Below, in pieces: positions 25,828-33,203 of a stretch of 35,041 nt of DNA. The DNA comes from a bacterium. Its GTDB lineage: Bacteria; Actinomycetota; Acidimicrobiia; Spongiisociales; Spongiisociaceae. The notes beneath the pieces are model-generated. The model made no database searches. It saw only the letters and a program-made list of their open reading frames with translations, and was not told the origin of the DNA. The position numbers were made by a program, and so were the translations under genes. The number at the start of each line of letters is the position of its first letter. Position 1 is the first letter of the stretch. The stretch lies in contig JAPPGV010000023.1 in assembly GCA_028821235.1 (NCBI GenBank), positions 1 to 35,041 of the forward strand, given 5' to 3'.

Positions 25828-25879
25828 CATGCTGCTCAACCACAGCTCGCTGGCACCGCACAGGTTTTGGAGACGATCA

Positions 25880-26173
25880 ATGCAGCACGACCCCCGTGCG
25901 ACTGACACCGCCGTCGCAATAACCGCAAATGACACCACCGCAATCGCTCGATGGGCTAAGGCTGCAATCGCTCAGGCCGAGGTAGAGGCCATGAGCGATC
26001 CGGCCGGTTACTTCGCTACCGTTCCGGCCTGCAAGGGTGCGTGGGCTAGCGGGTCGACTCCTGAGGCGGCCATCCGTGAGCTCGAAGATGTTCTGGCTGA
26101 TTGGGCCGAGGTTCACTTGCGAACCGGTAACCAGCCACCGCTACCTGCCATGGGCGGCATCAGCCTCGGCTGA
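25880..26173 (+). CDS. hicB: HicB-family antitoxin
   Basis: This 97-residue antitoxin of a type II HicAB pair neutralises the HicA mRNA interferase. The HicB fold is shown by YFATVPACKGAWASGSTPEAA-type sequence (the family's YxAxVPxLPGCxxxGxTxEEA pattern) followed by a helix rich in Glu/Leu. The N-terminal ~25 residues are Ala/Thr-rich, with no obvious DNA-binding motif. The ATG at 25880 is chosen because GGAG lies 7 bases upstream; the ATG at 25829 has none and would start one base after hyuA ends. The gene order hicB-hicA is the reverse of the common hicA-hicB order, but occurs in other bacteria. Confidence 0.85.
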   Translation: MQHDPRATDTAVAITANDTTAIARWAKAAIAQAEVEAMSDPAGYFATVPACKGAWASGSTPEAAIRELEDVLADWAEVHLRTGNQPPLPAMGGISLG

Positions 26174-26403
26174 TGAGCCGACGGCTAACCCCCGTTAGCC
26201 ACCGCGATCTCCTGAGGAAGCTCCGCAGCTTTGGCTGGGAAGGACCGATACGGGGATCGAAGCACTCTCATATGGTGCAGCCGGGGCGAGGATTTCCGTT
26301 GACAATCCCGAACCCCCATTCCGGTCAGGAAGTGAGCGTACCCCTGCTCCGGCAGATCCTACGCCAGGCCGGGATCTCGCGAGACGAGTGGCTGGACGGA
26401 TGA
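26173..26403 (+). CDS. hicA: HicA-family toxin (mRNA interferase)
   Basis: This 76-residue HicA toxin has a small double-stranded-RNA-binding-like fold that cleaves mRNA. It reads RDLLRKLRSFGWEGPIRGSKH, then a catalytic-type His in GSKHSHM (about residue 32), FPLTIPNPHSGQEV and VPLLRQILRQAGISRDEW, all closely matching the family. The length is within the normal 60-80 range. The ATG shares its A with the hicB stop (TGATG), so it is coupled to the antitoxin. It lies within the hydantoinase operon between hyuA and hyuB. It appears intact. Confidence 0.88.
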   Translation: MSRRLTPVSHRDLLRKLRSFGWEGPIRGSKHSHMVQPGRGFPLTIPNPHSGQEVSVPLLRQILRQAGISRDEWLDG

Positions 26404-26674
26404 GAGCACGACCCGCCGAGTGACGCAGGCTCCAGTACGGAAGCCTGCCCCGACCACTATGTAGATTCACCGCTAAGTGCCCACCGATTCGGGCCGATCA
26501 TGAGCGCGAATCGCCTAGTTTCGAAGGCGCAAATCTCACAATTGGCTTCAACTGGGGATGCATGGAAGGGATTTATCGATCGTTACAAGCGACACCGCTC
26601 GCCCAACAGCTGGGTATGCCACCACCCCGTCGCGCTGCTTCCTAACGATCTACACTCAGGGTACGGTGACTCCC

Positions 26675-26899
26675 ATGCTGAACCTCGCGGACGAGATCCA
26701 AGACGCACGTGGCAGGTACGAAGCTCTTGCCAAGAGTTTCAACGACCTCGCAGCCGAGCTCAACAAGACGTCCCATTTCCGCAGCCCTGAGGAGTATTCC
26801 AAGGCGACAACAGAACTTCGCGCCCAGTTGATCGCTATCCAGGACGAGATAGAGTCCACTGTGGCCTACATCAATCGATCGGCTGACCTCGCCGACTAG
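26675..26899 (+). CDS. Small predicted coiled-coil protein of unknown function
   Basis: This is a 74-residue open frame starting MLNLADEIQDARGRYEAL. It is almost all helical, with heptad-like Leu/Ile spacing (LADEIQDARGRYEALAKS and LRAQLIAIQDEIES), and no membrane segment. No family is recognised. The ribosome-binding site is weak, and an in-frame GTG at 26666 is another possible start. TACACT at 26651-26656 could be a -10 element, which would give a very short leader, but no matching -35 is clear. It lies between hicA and hyuB on the same strand, 43 bases before hyuB. A small real gene is plausible but unproven. The 271-base gap before it (26404-26674) holds nothing else recognised. Confidence 0.4.
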   Translation: MLNLADEIQDARGRYEALAKSFNDLAAELNKTSHFRSPEEYSKATTELRAQLIAIQDEIESTVAYINRSADLAD

Positions 26900-26942
26900 G
26901 CCGGGCAGCGAACGGTTGCCTGATGATCGGAGTTCTACCGCT

Positions 26943-28616
26943 ATGAGACCCGACCCGATCACGATCGAGATCCTCCGGAACGCCTTCATCATGGCGGCGG
27001 AGGAGATGAACGCGGCGCTGATCCGCTCCGCCTACACGCCGGTCATCTACGAGTCGAAGGACTGCGCGGTGGCGCTCATCGACAGCAAGCACCGGGTGCT
27101 GGGCCAGTCCTCCGGGGTGCCGCTGTTCCTGGGCAACCTGGAGGCCTGCACCCTCGCCACCGAGGAGATGTTCGGGCGGTCCGTATGGGGCCAGGGCGAC
27201 ATCTGGATCATGAACGACGCCTACCTGACCGGCACCCACATGCACGACGTTACGGTCTTCGCCCCCATCTTCTACCAGGGCGACCTGGCCGGCTTCGCCG
27301 CCTCCCGGGCCCACTGGCTGGACATCGGCGCCAAGGACCCGGGAGTGCCGATGGATTCGGTCGAGATCTTCCAGGAGGGGGTCCGCCTGCCCCCCACCAT
27401 GGTGGTGAGAAACGGCGAGCCCGTGCAGGACATCTGGGACATCATCGAGGCCAACGTGCGCTTCCCCCGCTCCGCCATCGGCGACATGACCGCCCAGTTC
27501 GCGGTGGCTTCGATCGGCGAGCACCGCCTGGGAGCCCTCTTCGACCGCTACGGGCGGGACACCGTGGAGGCTGCCGCCGAGGAGATATTCCGCCAGAGCG
27601 AGCAGCTCGACCGCGAAGCCATCCGAGCCATCCCCGACGGCGAGTACACCGCCGAGGGCTTCCTGGACTCCGACGGGGTGGGGGACGACCCGGTCCGCAT
27701 CAAGGTCAGGATCAACGTGGAGGGCGAGCGCCTGCTCTTCGACCTCACCGAGGCCGACGGACCCGGCCAGGGCCCCATCAACTGCGGGGCCGTGCAGACC
27801 CTGTCCGCCTGCCGCTTGGCGTTCAAGTACCTGTTCAACTCCCATCACCCCGTCAACGGAGGCACGTTCCGGCCCCTGGAGGTGAAGACCCGGCCCGGAT
27901 CGATCCTCCATGCCCGGTCCCCGGCCGCCTGCCAGTTCTACTTCACCCCCCTGGGCCTGATGATCGACCTGATCTGCTCCGCCCTCTCGCCCGCCCTGGC
28001 CGAGACGGTCCCCGCCGCCCACTACGGCGACGGCATGATCTTCCAGTTCACCGGCATCAACCCTCGGACCGACGACCTGTTCCTCGACAACGAACCGCAC
28101 GTGGGCGGATGGGGAGCATCGCAGGGCCGCGACGGGGAGGACGGGATGATCTGGACCCTGTCGGGCAACTTCCACGACATGCCCATCGAGGTGTTCGAGT
28201 CCAAGTTCCCCGCCCGGATCACCGAGTACGGGTACCGCCAGGACTCGGCCGGGCCCGGCAAGTGGCGGGGAGGCAACGGCATCATCCGCGAGTACACGAT
28301 GACCACCGACACCGAGATGAGCCTCTGGTTCGAACGCTCCGGCAACCCCGCCTGGGGCCTCTTCGAAGGCAAGGCCGGAGCTCCCCCCGAGGTAGTAATC
28401 AACCCCGGAACCCCCAGGGAGACCCGCCGCCTCAAGACCAACCTCATGCCCCTCCGCATTGGAGATGTCGTCCGCTGCTACACGGGCGGCGGAGGCGGCT
28501 ACGGCAACCCCCTGGACCGCGACCCCCAGGCCGTGGAAGCCGACCTGGCCGACGGCCACATCTCCTCCGACTACGCCCGACGCCACCACCGCTACAACAC
28601 TCGGAAAGCCACCTAG
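26943..28616 (+). CDS. hyuB: Hydantoinase/oxoprolinase subunit B
   Basis: This 557-residue HyuB subunit is the catalytic partner of HyuA in opening cyclic amides. Diagnostic blocks are DPITIEILRNAF at the start, AALIRSAYTPVIYESKDCAVAL, GDIWIMNDAYLTGTHMHDV (with conserved Asp and His residues), HWLDIGAKDPG and the C-terminal RCYTGGGGGYGNPLDRDP. The length matches the usual 520-580. The ATG at 26943 has GGAG about 10 bases upstream; longer in-frame starts add no family sequence. It is separated from hyuA by hicBA and a small gene instead of following directly, as is usual. Confidence 0.94.
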   Translation: MRPDPITIEILRNAFIMAAEEMNAALIRSAYTPVIYESKDCAVALIDSKHRVLGQSSGVPLFLGNLEACTLATEEMFGRSVWGQGDIWIMNDAYLTGTHMHDVTVFAPIFYQGDLAGFAASRAHWLDIGAKDPGVPMDSVEIFQEGVRLPPTMVVRNGEPVQDIWDIIEANVRFPRSAIGDMTAQFAVASIGEHRLGALFDRYGRDTVEAAAEEIFRQSEQLDREAIRAIPDGEYTAEGFLDSDGVGDDPVRIKVRINVEGERLLFDLTEADGPGQGPINCGAVQTLSACRLAFKYLFNSHHPVNGGTFRPLEVKTRPGSILHARSPAACQFYFTPLGLMIDLICSALSPALAETVPAAHYGDGMIFQFTGINPRTDDLFLDNEPHVGGWGASQGRDGEDGMIWTLSGNFHDMPIEVFESKFPARITEYGYRQDSAGPGKWRGGNGIIREYTMTTDTEMSLWFERSGNPAWGLFEGKAGAPPEVVINPGTPRETRRLKTNLMPLRIGDVVRCYTGGGGGYGNPLDRDPQAVEADLADGHISSDYARRHHRYNTRKAT

Positions 28617-28646
28617 GTCTGACCGAAGGCTCCTGATCAGGGCGAG

Positions 28647-28682
28647 GTTTCGAGAGCTATGTCTCTCCGAACCTCTCGAAAC
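28647..28682. terminator. Hairpin between convergent hyuB and PhyH genes
   Basis: GTTTCGAGAG pairs with CTCTCGAAAC, a perfect 10-bp stem with a 16-base loop, lying across the end of the leftward PhyH gene and about 30 bases beyond the hyuB stop. It has no T-run on either strand. It could act as a weak bidirectional stop between converging transcripts. Confidence 0.3.
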
Positions 28683-29454
28683 GGCCCGTGGCATCGGCAT
28701 GGGCCGCTAGCGCCGCCTCGTCGAAGTCGGCCTGCGGTCGGGGCTCGAGGTCGAAGTGCCCGTATTGGTCGACTCCCCGCACGAGCATGGCCGACTCCCG
28801 AATCCCCACGGTCTGGCGCACATGGGTGGGCAGGTAGCGGAACGCGATCCCGATGCGACGATAGGATGACGCGTTCGGCCGGGACCCGTGGACCGCCAGG
28901 ACATGATGGAGCGAGATCTCCCCGGCGGACAGGCTGAGATCCACACCCTGGCTCTCGTCGACTTCCACCATCACCTCCTGTCCTCGGGACAGCAGGTTGT
29001 CCTCCCCGAAGGTGTCGTGGTGCGTGATCTGGCCCCACCGGTGGCTGCCCGCCACCACCCGGACGCACCCGTTCTCGGTGGTGCTGTCGGTGAGCCCCAG
29101 CCAGGCAGTGACCACCTCCGGAGGTTCCAGGCCCCAGTAGGTCGAGTCCTGGTGCCATGACACGAACCCCGGATCGTGCGGCTCCTTGATGAAGAAGTCG
29201 GTCGACCAGCACAGGATGTCGGGTCCGATGACCGCTTCGACGGCATCCAGGATCCGCGGATGCCGGATCAGCCGATCGAGCCAGGTCCACACCAGGTAGG
29301 TCTTGAAGCGGTATTTCTCGGGCAACCCCTGGTGCTCGGCCTCGAAGGCCTCCAGACGCCGGCGGCACTCCCGGGCCTCATCGCCCGAGAGGACGGGGAT
29401 CGGGAAGTAGTAGCCGTCCCTACGGTAAGACTCGCTGATGCTGCTGCCGGACAT
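28657..29454 (-). CDS. Phytanoyl-CoA dioxygenase (PhyH) family protein
   Basis: This 265-residue Fe(II)/2-oxoglutarate-dependent oxygenase hydroxylates an unactivated carbon. The iron ligands are His101 and Asp103 in WHQDSTYWG, and His189 in LAVHGSRPN. The 2-oxoglutarate-binding Arg is in the SSYRRIGIAFRYLP block (Arg199 or Arg200). The family's GCVRVVAGSHRWG strand (about 129-141) is also clear. The ATG at 29454 is the best start by family length; longer frames to the left of it add low-complexity residues. The ribosome-binding site is weak. It is divergent from an alpha/beta hydrolase gene. PhyH proteins of this type act on many lipids and small metabolites; the substrate is unknown. Confidence 0.92.
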   Translation of the reverse strand: MSGSSISESYRRDGYYFPIPVLSGDEARECRRRLEAFEAEHQGLPEKYRFKTYLVWTWLDRLIRHPRILDAVEAVIGPDILCWSTDFFIKEPHDPGFVSWHQDSTYWGLEPPEVVTAWLGLTDSTTENGCVRVVAGSHRWGQITHHDTFGEDNLLSRGQEVMVEVDESQGVDLSLSAGEISLHHVLAVHGSRPNASSYRRIGIAFRYLPTHVRQTVGIRESAMLVRGVDQYGHFDLEPRPQADFDEAALAAHADATGRFERFGET

Positions 29455-29596
29455 GACCGATGCTCTCGCTGGCGAAATCCTAGCCAGGGGCACCCGGCCC
29501 CTCCCGGAGGCCTGATCCCCCTTGCTTACTGCCGCGGCCGGATGGATCTGCCCCAGGGGTAGGGTGGAAGCCGTGCTTGGATGTGTTGCCGTCCCG

Positions 29597-30493
29597 ATGC
29601 GCCGCCCGGGGCAGGGTGTGGGGCAGGGATCAGCCGGACTGCGCCCCGCCCGCCGCCGGATCTCAGCCTCTGACGGTGCAGGACTCAGCGCCATCGTGTG
29701 GCCCGGTTCTCGCCGCACCGGGTTCCTGCTGGTCCATGGCCTCTCGTCCAACGCCCGGTTGTGGGACGACGTCGCCGGACACCTGGCGGCTAACGGCTAT
29801 CCCGTAGCGGCGGTGGATCAGCGTTCCCATGGACGATCCGACCGGGTGGATGGCCCGTTCAACTTCGCGACCCTGGCCGACGACCTGGCGGCGGTGATCG
29901 AAGCGGTCTTCGCCCCGGAGACGGCGGTGGTAGCGGCCGGACAATCCCTGGGCGGCAACGTGGTCGTGGAGTTGGCCCGCCGGCATCCCCGGAAGGTGGC
30001 CGGGGCGGCGTTCATCGACGGGGGCTTCATCACCCTGAGCGACCTTTTCCCCGACTGGGAGACGGCTCTGGCCGAACTGACACCCCCCTCGTTCGAGGGC
30101 CTCACCCCGGCCGTCCTTGAGAGGAGGCTGCGGGAAGGTCACCCGGACTGGCCCGAGAGCGGCATCAGGGGGCAGATGGCCAACTTCGCCACGGCTCCTG
30201 ACGGGACCCTGCGCCCCCACCTGGCCAGGGAGCACCACTTGATGCTGCTGCGTGAGATGTGGGAGCACCGCCCGGCCGAAACGGCTCCGTTCGTGGAGTG
30301 CCCGGCGCTGGTCGTGGCCGTCCACGACTCCTCGCCGGCGGGGGCAATGAGGCGCAGGTCGGTCGACCGGTTCGTCCGACGGCTGCCGAGAGGGAGGCTG
30401 ATCCGGGTGGTGGCCGATCACGACCTCCACGCCCAGTACCCGCGCCGCACCGCCGGCTGGCTGGAGGAACTGGCCGGGGAGGCGATGCGTTGA
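29597..30493 (+). CDS. Alpha/beta-fold hydrolase
   Basis: This 298-residue hydrolase is probably cytoplasmic. It has the oxyanion motif VHGLS (residues 46-50), VDQRSHGRSD, the nucleophile elbow GQSLGG (Ser117), the acid Asp244 in VVAVHD, and the catalytic His275 (or His278) in VADHDLHAQYP. The start is uncertain: the ATG at 29597 is used, but GTG codons at 29564 and 29573 are in frame and the sequence AGGGTGGAAG sits among them. The first ~25 residues are Gly/Arg-rich and may not belong to the fold. It overlaps the next gene by TTGA. Substrate (ester, lactone or amide) not predictable. Confidence 0.87.
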   Translation: MRRPGQGVGQGSAGLRPARRRISASDGAGLSAIVWPGSRRTGFLLVHGLSSNARLWDDVAGHLAANGYPVAAVDQRSHGRSDRVDGPFNFATLADDLAAVIEAVFAPETAVVAAGQSLGGNVVVELARRHPRKVAGAAFIDGGFITLSDLFPDWETALAELTPPSFEGLTPAVLERRLREGHPDWPESGIRGQMANFATAPDGTLRPHLAREHHLMLLREMWEHRPAETAPFVECPALVVAVHDSSPAGAMRRRSVDRFVRRLPRGRLIRVVADHDLHAQYPRRTAGWLEELAGEAMR

Positions 30494-31674
30494 GCGCCGG
30501 CCGCCTCATACTGATGGGATCGGGAGAGACCTCCAACCGGCTGGTGGCCGCCCACCGCCTGGGCATCGAGGCGGCCCGCGCCCGGGAGGTGCTGGTGCTC
30601 GACACCCCCTACGGGTTCCAGGAGAACGCCGCCATCCTGTCGGAGCGGCTGACCGGCTTCTTCCGCACCAGCCTGGTAGTGGAGGCGGGAGTGGCCTCCT
30701 ACCGCTCCGCCCGCGCCGGACCGGTCGCCCTGGAACGGATGCTGGCTGCGGTGCGGCACGCCCGCTACGTGTTCGCCGGACCGGGCTCGCCGGGCTACGC
30801 CCTCGGGGTCTGGCGGGACACCGGGCTGGCCGCGGCCCTGCGCGACCTGCTCTCCGGCGGCGCCACCGTGACGCTGGCCTCCGCCGCGGCCCTGACCGCC
30901 GGGGTCAAGACCCTCCCCGTCTACGAGATATACAAGGTAGGAACCGACCTGGAATGGCTGGAGGGCTTGGACCTGGCCTCCCACCTCGGCTTGGAGGCGG
31001 TGGTCGTGCCCCACTGGAACAACACCGAGGGGCAGGGGTTCGACACCAGCCGCTGCTACATGGGCCGGCGCCGCTTCGAGATCCTGCGCGCCCAGCTCCC
31101 GGACGGGACGGGCGTGATCGGGGTGGACGAGCACACCGCCGCCATCATCGACTTCGGGAGAGGAACGCTGGACGTGCTCGGCGCCGGAGGAGTCACCCTG
31201 ACCGGCGCCGATGTCACCTTCCTCGGCGACGGCGCGACCATGCCCCTCGAGACCGTGCTGGATCTCCTCCAGAGCGACCCCGCCCCGGCACCCACCCCGA
31301 GCCCCGAGCCTCTGCCCGACTTCGCCGTCGCCCTGGCCTCCGGCTCGGCCGAAGACATCGCCCGAGCCCTGCTCGAGGCTGAGACCCTCGCCGCCACCGG
31401 GTCAACACCCGCGAGAGCGGCCCTGCGAGGCATGATCCTGGAGCTGTCCGAATTGGCGGTAGAAGGCCTGATAGACCCGGAAGAGCGCGTGGGAGGACAC
31501 GTCGACCTGCTGGTCGAGACGAGGGACCGCCAGCGAGCGGACAGACGCTGGGATGAAGCCGACCGGATCCGGGCGGGCCTCACCGCACTGGGGGTCACCC
31601 TCCAGGACACACCCGACGGAACCCACTGGACCCTGGAGGACACCGGCCGATCCGCCGCCAACCCGACCTCCTGA
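30490..31674 (+). CDS. S51-peptidase-like/type 1 glutamine-amidotransferase-like domain fused to cysteinyl-tRNA-synthetase-type C-terminal domain
   Basis: This 394-residue two-domain protein has an N-terminal part (about 1-258) that resembles the peptidase S51/cyanophycinase-like fold: LILMGSGET, FAGPGSPGYAL, a Ser131 elbow in TLASAAALTAG, VVPHWNNTEG and GVDEHTAAI. Pro/Ala-rich residues 262-275 form a linker. Residues 276-382 resemble the anticodon-side tail of cysteinyl-tRNA synthetase, ending RWDEADRIRAGLTALGV and LQDTPDGTHW (compare the family's WxxADxIRxxLxxxGxxxxDxPDGTxW). There is no HIGH/KMSKS catalytic domain, so it is not a synthetase. The start is a TTG overlapping the hydrolase stop (TTGA). 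Whether the Ser is catalytic and whether the tail binds tRNA are unknown. Confidence 0.82.
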   Translation: MSAGRLILMGSGETSNRLVAAHRLGIEAARAREVLVLDTPYGFQENAAILSERLTGFFRTSLVVEAGVASYRSARAGPVALERMLAAVRHARYVFAGPGSPGYALGVWRDTGLAAALRDLLSGGATVTLASAAALTAGVKTLPVYEIYKVGTDLEWLEGLDLASHLGLEAVVVPHWNNTEGQGFDTSRCYMGRRRFEILRAQLPDGTGVIGVDEHTAAIIDFGRGTLDVLGAGGVTLTGADVTFLGDGATMPLETVLDLLQSDPAPAPTPSPEPLPDFAVALASGSAEDIARALLEAETLAATGSTPARAALRGMILELSELAVEGLIDPEERVGGHVDLLVETRDRQRADRRWDEADRIRAGLTALGVTLQDTPDGTHWTLEDTGRSAANPTS

Positions 31675-31781
31675 CCCGATCAGATCCCCCGCCTCCGGGA
31701 TCCGGTTTGAAGATCAACCGTGACAGTCAATGTCGCGTTGATACAGGACCGGTGAACCCCGAGCGACGATAGGGCGTGGTG

Positions 31782-32846
31782 CTAGCCGGCGGCCAGTTCC
31801 AGCATCCGTTCATACATGGCCCGGGCGTCGAAGCCGGGGTTGTCGCCGACCCAGTCGTCGACCACGCTGCGGGTGGCCTGTTTCCACTCGTCGAGTTGCT
31901 CATCGCCGAGCACGATCTTGATGATCCCGGCCTCTGCGTTCCGCTCGGCTGCGGTGATGCTGGCCCGGTCATAGAACCCGGCTGCGGCATCGGAAACGGT
32001 CCGAGCGGACACATCGTTGATGGCTGCCTGCTGGTCCGGTGCCAGGCCGTTCCAGGTGTCGAGGTTCATCACCAGGAACGATGCGAGGACCTAGCATCCA
32101 CACTCGGTGCCGCTCGCGATCACTTCGGTCAGGTTGTGGGTGGCCAGGGCCGTGTCGACCGTCAGCACACCGTCGATCTCGCCGGCGTCGATAGCGGCCC
32201 GCATGTCAGGAGCGGCCATGTTCACCGGGATGGCGCCAAGGGCTCTGATCACCTCGGCCTGTACCGGGCTGGGCGCCCGCAGGGTGAGCCCCGCCAGGTC
32301 CTCCACAGCCGACGCGACACCGTCCGCCAGCCACAGGTCACCCGGACCGGTAGTCCACAGACCCAGGACCTTCACGCCGGAGTACTCGCCGCGCAAGGCC
32401 TCGAACTCCTCGTACAAGACCCACAGTGCGGCGGTTCCTTCCGCGGCGCTGCCGAACACGAAGGGCATCTCAACCACGCCGGTGGCCGGGAAACGTCCCG
32501 GCGAGTACCCCTGCAGTGCCCATCCGATGTCCTGGCCGCCCGCGGCCACGTTCTCGTAGGTATCCGCCGCCGCGCTGAGAGCCTGCTCGGGATGGAACTC
32601 CACCGCCACGGTGTTGCCCGATGCTTCCCAGACGTCCTCCGCCCACGGGTCGAGGACCTGGACACGCACCGGATGATCAGCCGCGAACGGATACCCCAAG
32701 CTGAGCATCACCGGCTCGGAATCCTCCCCACCCGCACAGGCCGCCGCCACCACAGCCAACACCACCAGCACCACCAGGACCCGCCACCGATTATCTACGT
32801 CTCCGGAGACGTCCATTGGGACACGGGCGTCGACAGCGGTGTTCAC
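31782..32846 (-). pseudogene. TRAP-transporter DctP-type receptor lipoprotein, broken by an in-frame TAG and fused to a VapC-like start
   Basis: Reading leftward from a GTG at 32846, a lipoprotein signal (LAVVAAAC) and a DctP body (GYSPGRFPATGVVEMPFVFGSAAEG, DLAGLTLRAPSPVQAEVIRALGAIPVNMA) run to a TAG at 32091-32093 (codon 252). The same frame then continues for another ~100 codons with MNLDTWNGLAPDQQAAINDV, typical of the DctP C-terminus. Read-through gives 354 codons, close to full length, so the lesion is a single nonsense codon or a sequencing error. The first ~16 residues (MNTAVDARVPMDVSGD) look like a VapC/PIN start, not a signal peptide. GTG overlaps the vapB stop. No TRAP membrane subunits lie nearby. 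If functional, only the signal and body up to codon 251 would be made. Confidence 0.8.
32797..32812. other. 16-bp perfect palindrome at the VapC-stub/receptor junction
   Basis: ACGTCTCCGGAGACGT is perfectly self-complementary and sits exactly where the VapC-like N-terminus gives way to the receptor signal peptide. It could be a recombination scar, an operator for the receptor gene, or chance in GC-rich DNA. Confidence 0.3.
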
Positions 32847-33058
32847 CGCCCTCGGATCTCCTCCATGTAGTCGTCGGTGTCCTTGCCGCGGTCGAGGATG
32901 GCATAGACCCGCTCGACGGGATGTGGGGCAGCGGTCCGCTTGTGGATGAGGATTCCTTGCTCTGTGGGGGTTAATTCCACTTCGACATTGTGATTCAGGC
33001 CGAATCGCTCCCGCAACCCCCTGGGAATAGTGATCTGACCCTTCTCAGACACCCGCAT
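32843..33058 (-). CDS. vapB: AbrB/VapB-type antitoxin
   Basis: This 71-residue swapped-hairpin AbrB-fold DNA-binding protein has a start MRVSEKGQITIPRGLRERFG that is the family's MRV(T/S)EKGQVTIPK signature. The C-terminal tail, DRGKDTDDYMEEIRGR, matches VapB antitoxins that wrap around a VapC toxin. The ATG at 33058 has GGGAGG a few bases upstream; a longer frame adds 15 unrelated residues. It overlaps the following gene by GTGA, as vapB-vapC pairs often do, but only a short VapC-like stub follows, joined to a TRAP receptor. It may be an orphan antitoxin that still represses its own promoter. Confidence 0.85.
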   Translation of the reverse strand: MRVSEKGQITIPRGLRERFGLNHNVEVELTPTEQGILIHKRTAAPHPVERVYAILDRGKDTDDYMEEIRGR

Positions 33059-33131
33059 GATGCCTCCCGTCTGAAACCCTGCTGCGTTGGCTTCATGCTT
33101 CACCGTACCGGAACAGTCGCGGTCGTAGCTC

Positions 33132-33149
33132 TCGACGGACTACCGTCGA
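33132..33149. promoter_or_regulatory. Hairpin/dyad in the divergent vapB-phosphatase gap
   Basis: TCGACGG-ACTA-CCGTCGA is a perfect 7+7 inverted repeat, 74 bases upstream of vapB and 54 bases before the phosphatase start. AbrB-type antitoxins bind dyads near their own promoters, so an operator role is possible but not shown. Confidence 0.3.
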
Positions 33150-33203
33150 AGCCGGACCCAAGGGATATCGATTAGCACCCGAAGGACCAGACCGGCCAGG
33201 ACG

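Noticed and set aside
24366-25922. A 518-codon plus-strand frame inside hyuA
   Set aside because: It is an Arg/Pro/Gly-rich alternative frame of hyuA with no recognisable fold.
26871-28700. A 609-codon open frame on the minus strand opposite hyuB
   Set aside because: It lies opposite a clear HyuB gene and consists of low-complexity Gly/Val/Leu sequence without domains.
32091-32093. Pyrrolysine or other recoding of the TAG in the TRAP receptor
   Set aside because: No pyl genes or recoding element are visible and the gene is an orphan; nonsense mutation or error is simpler.
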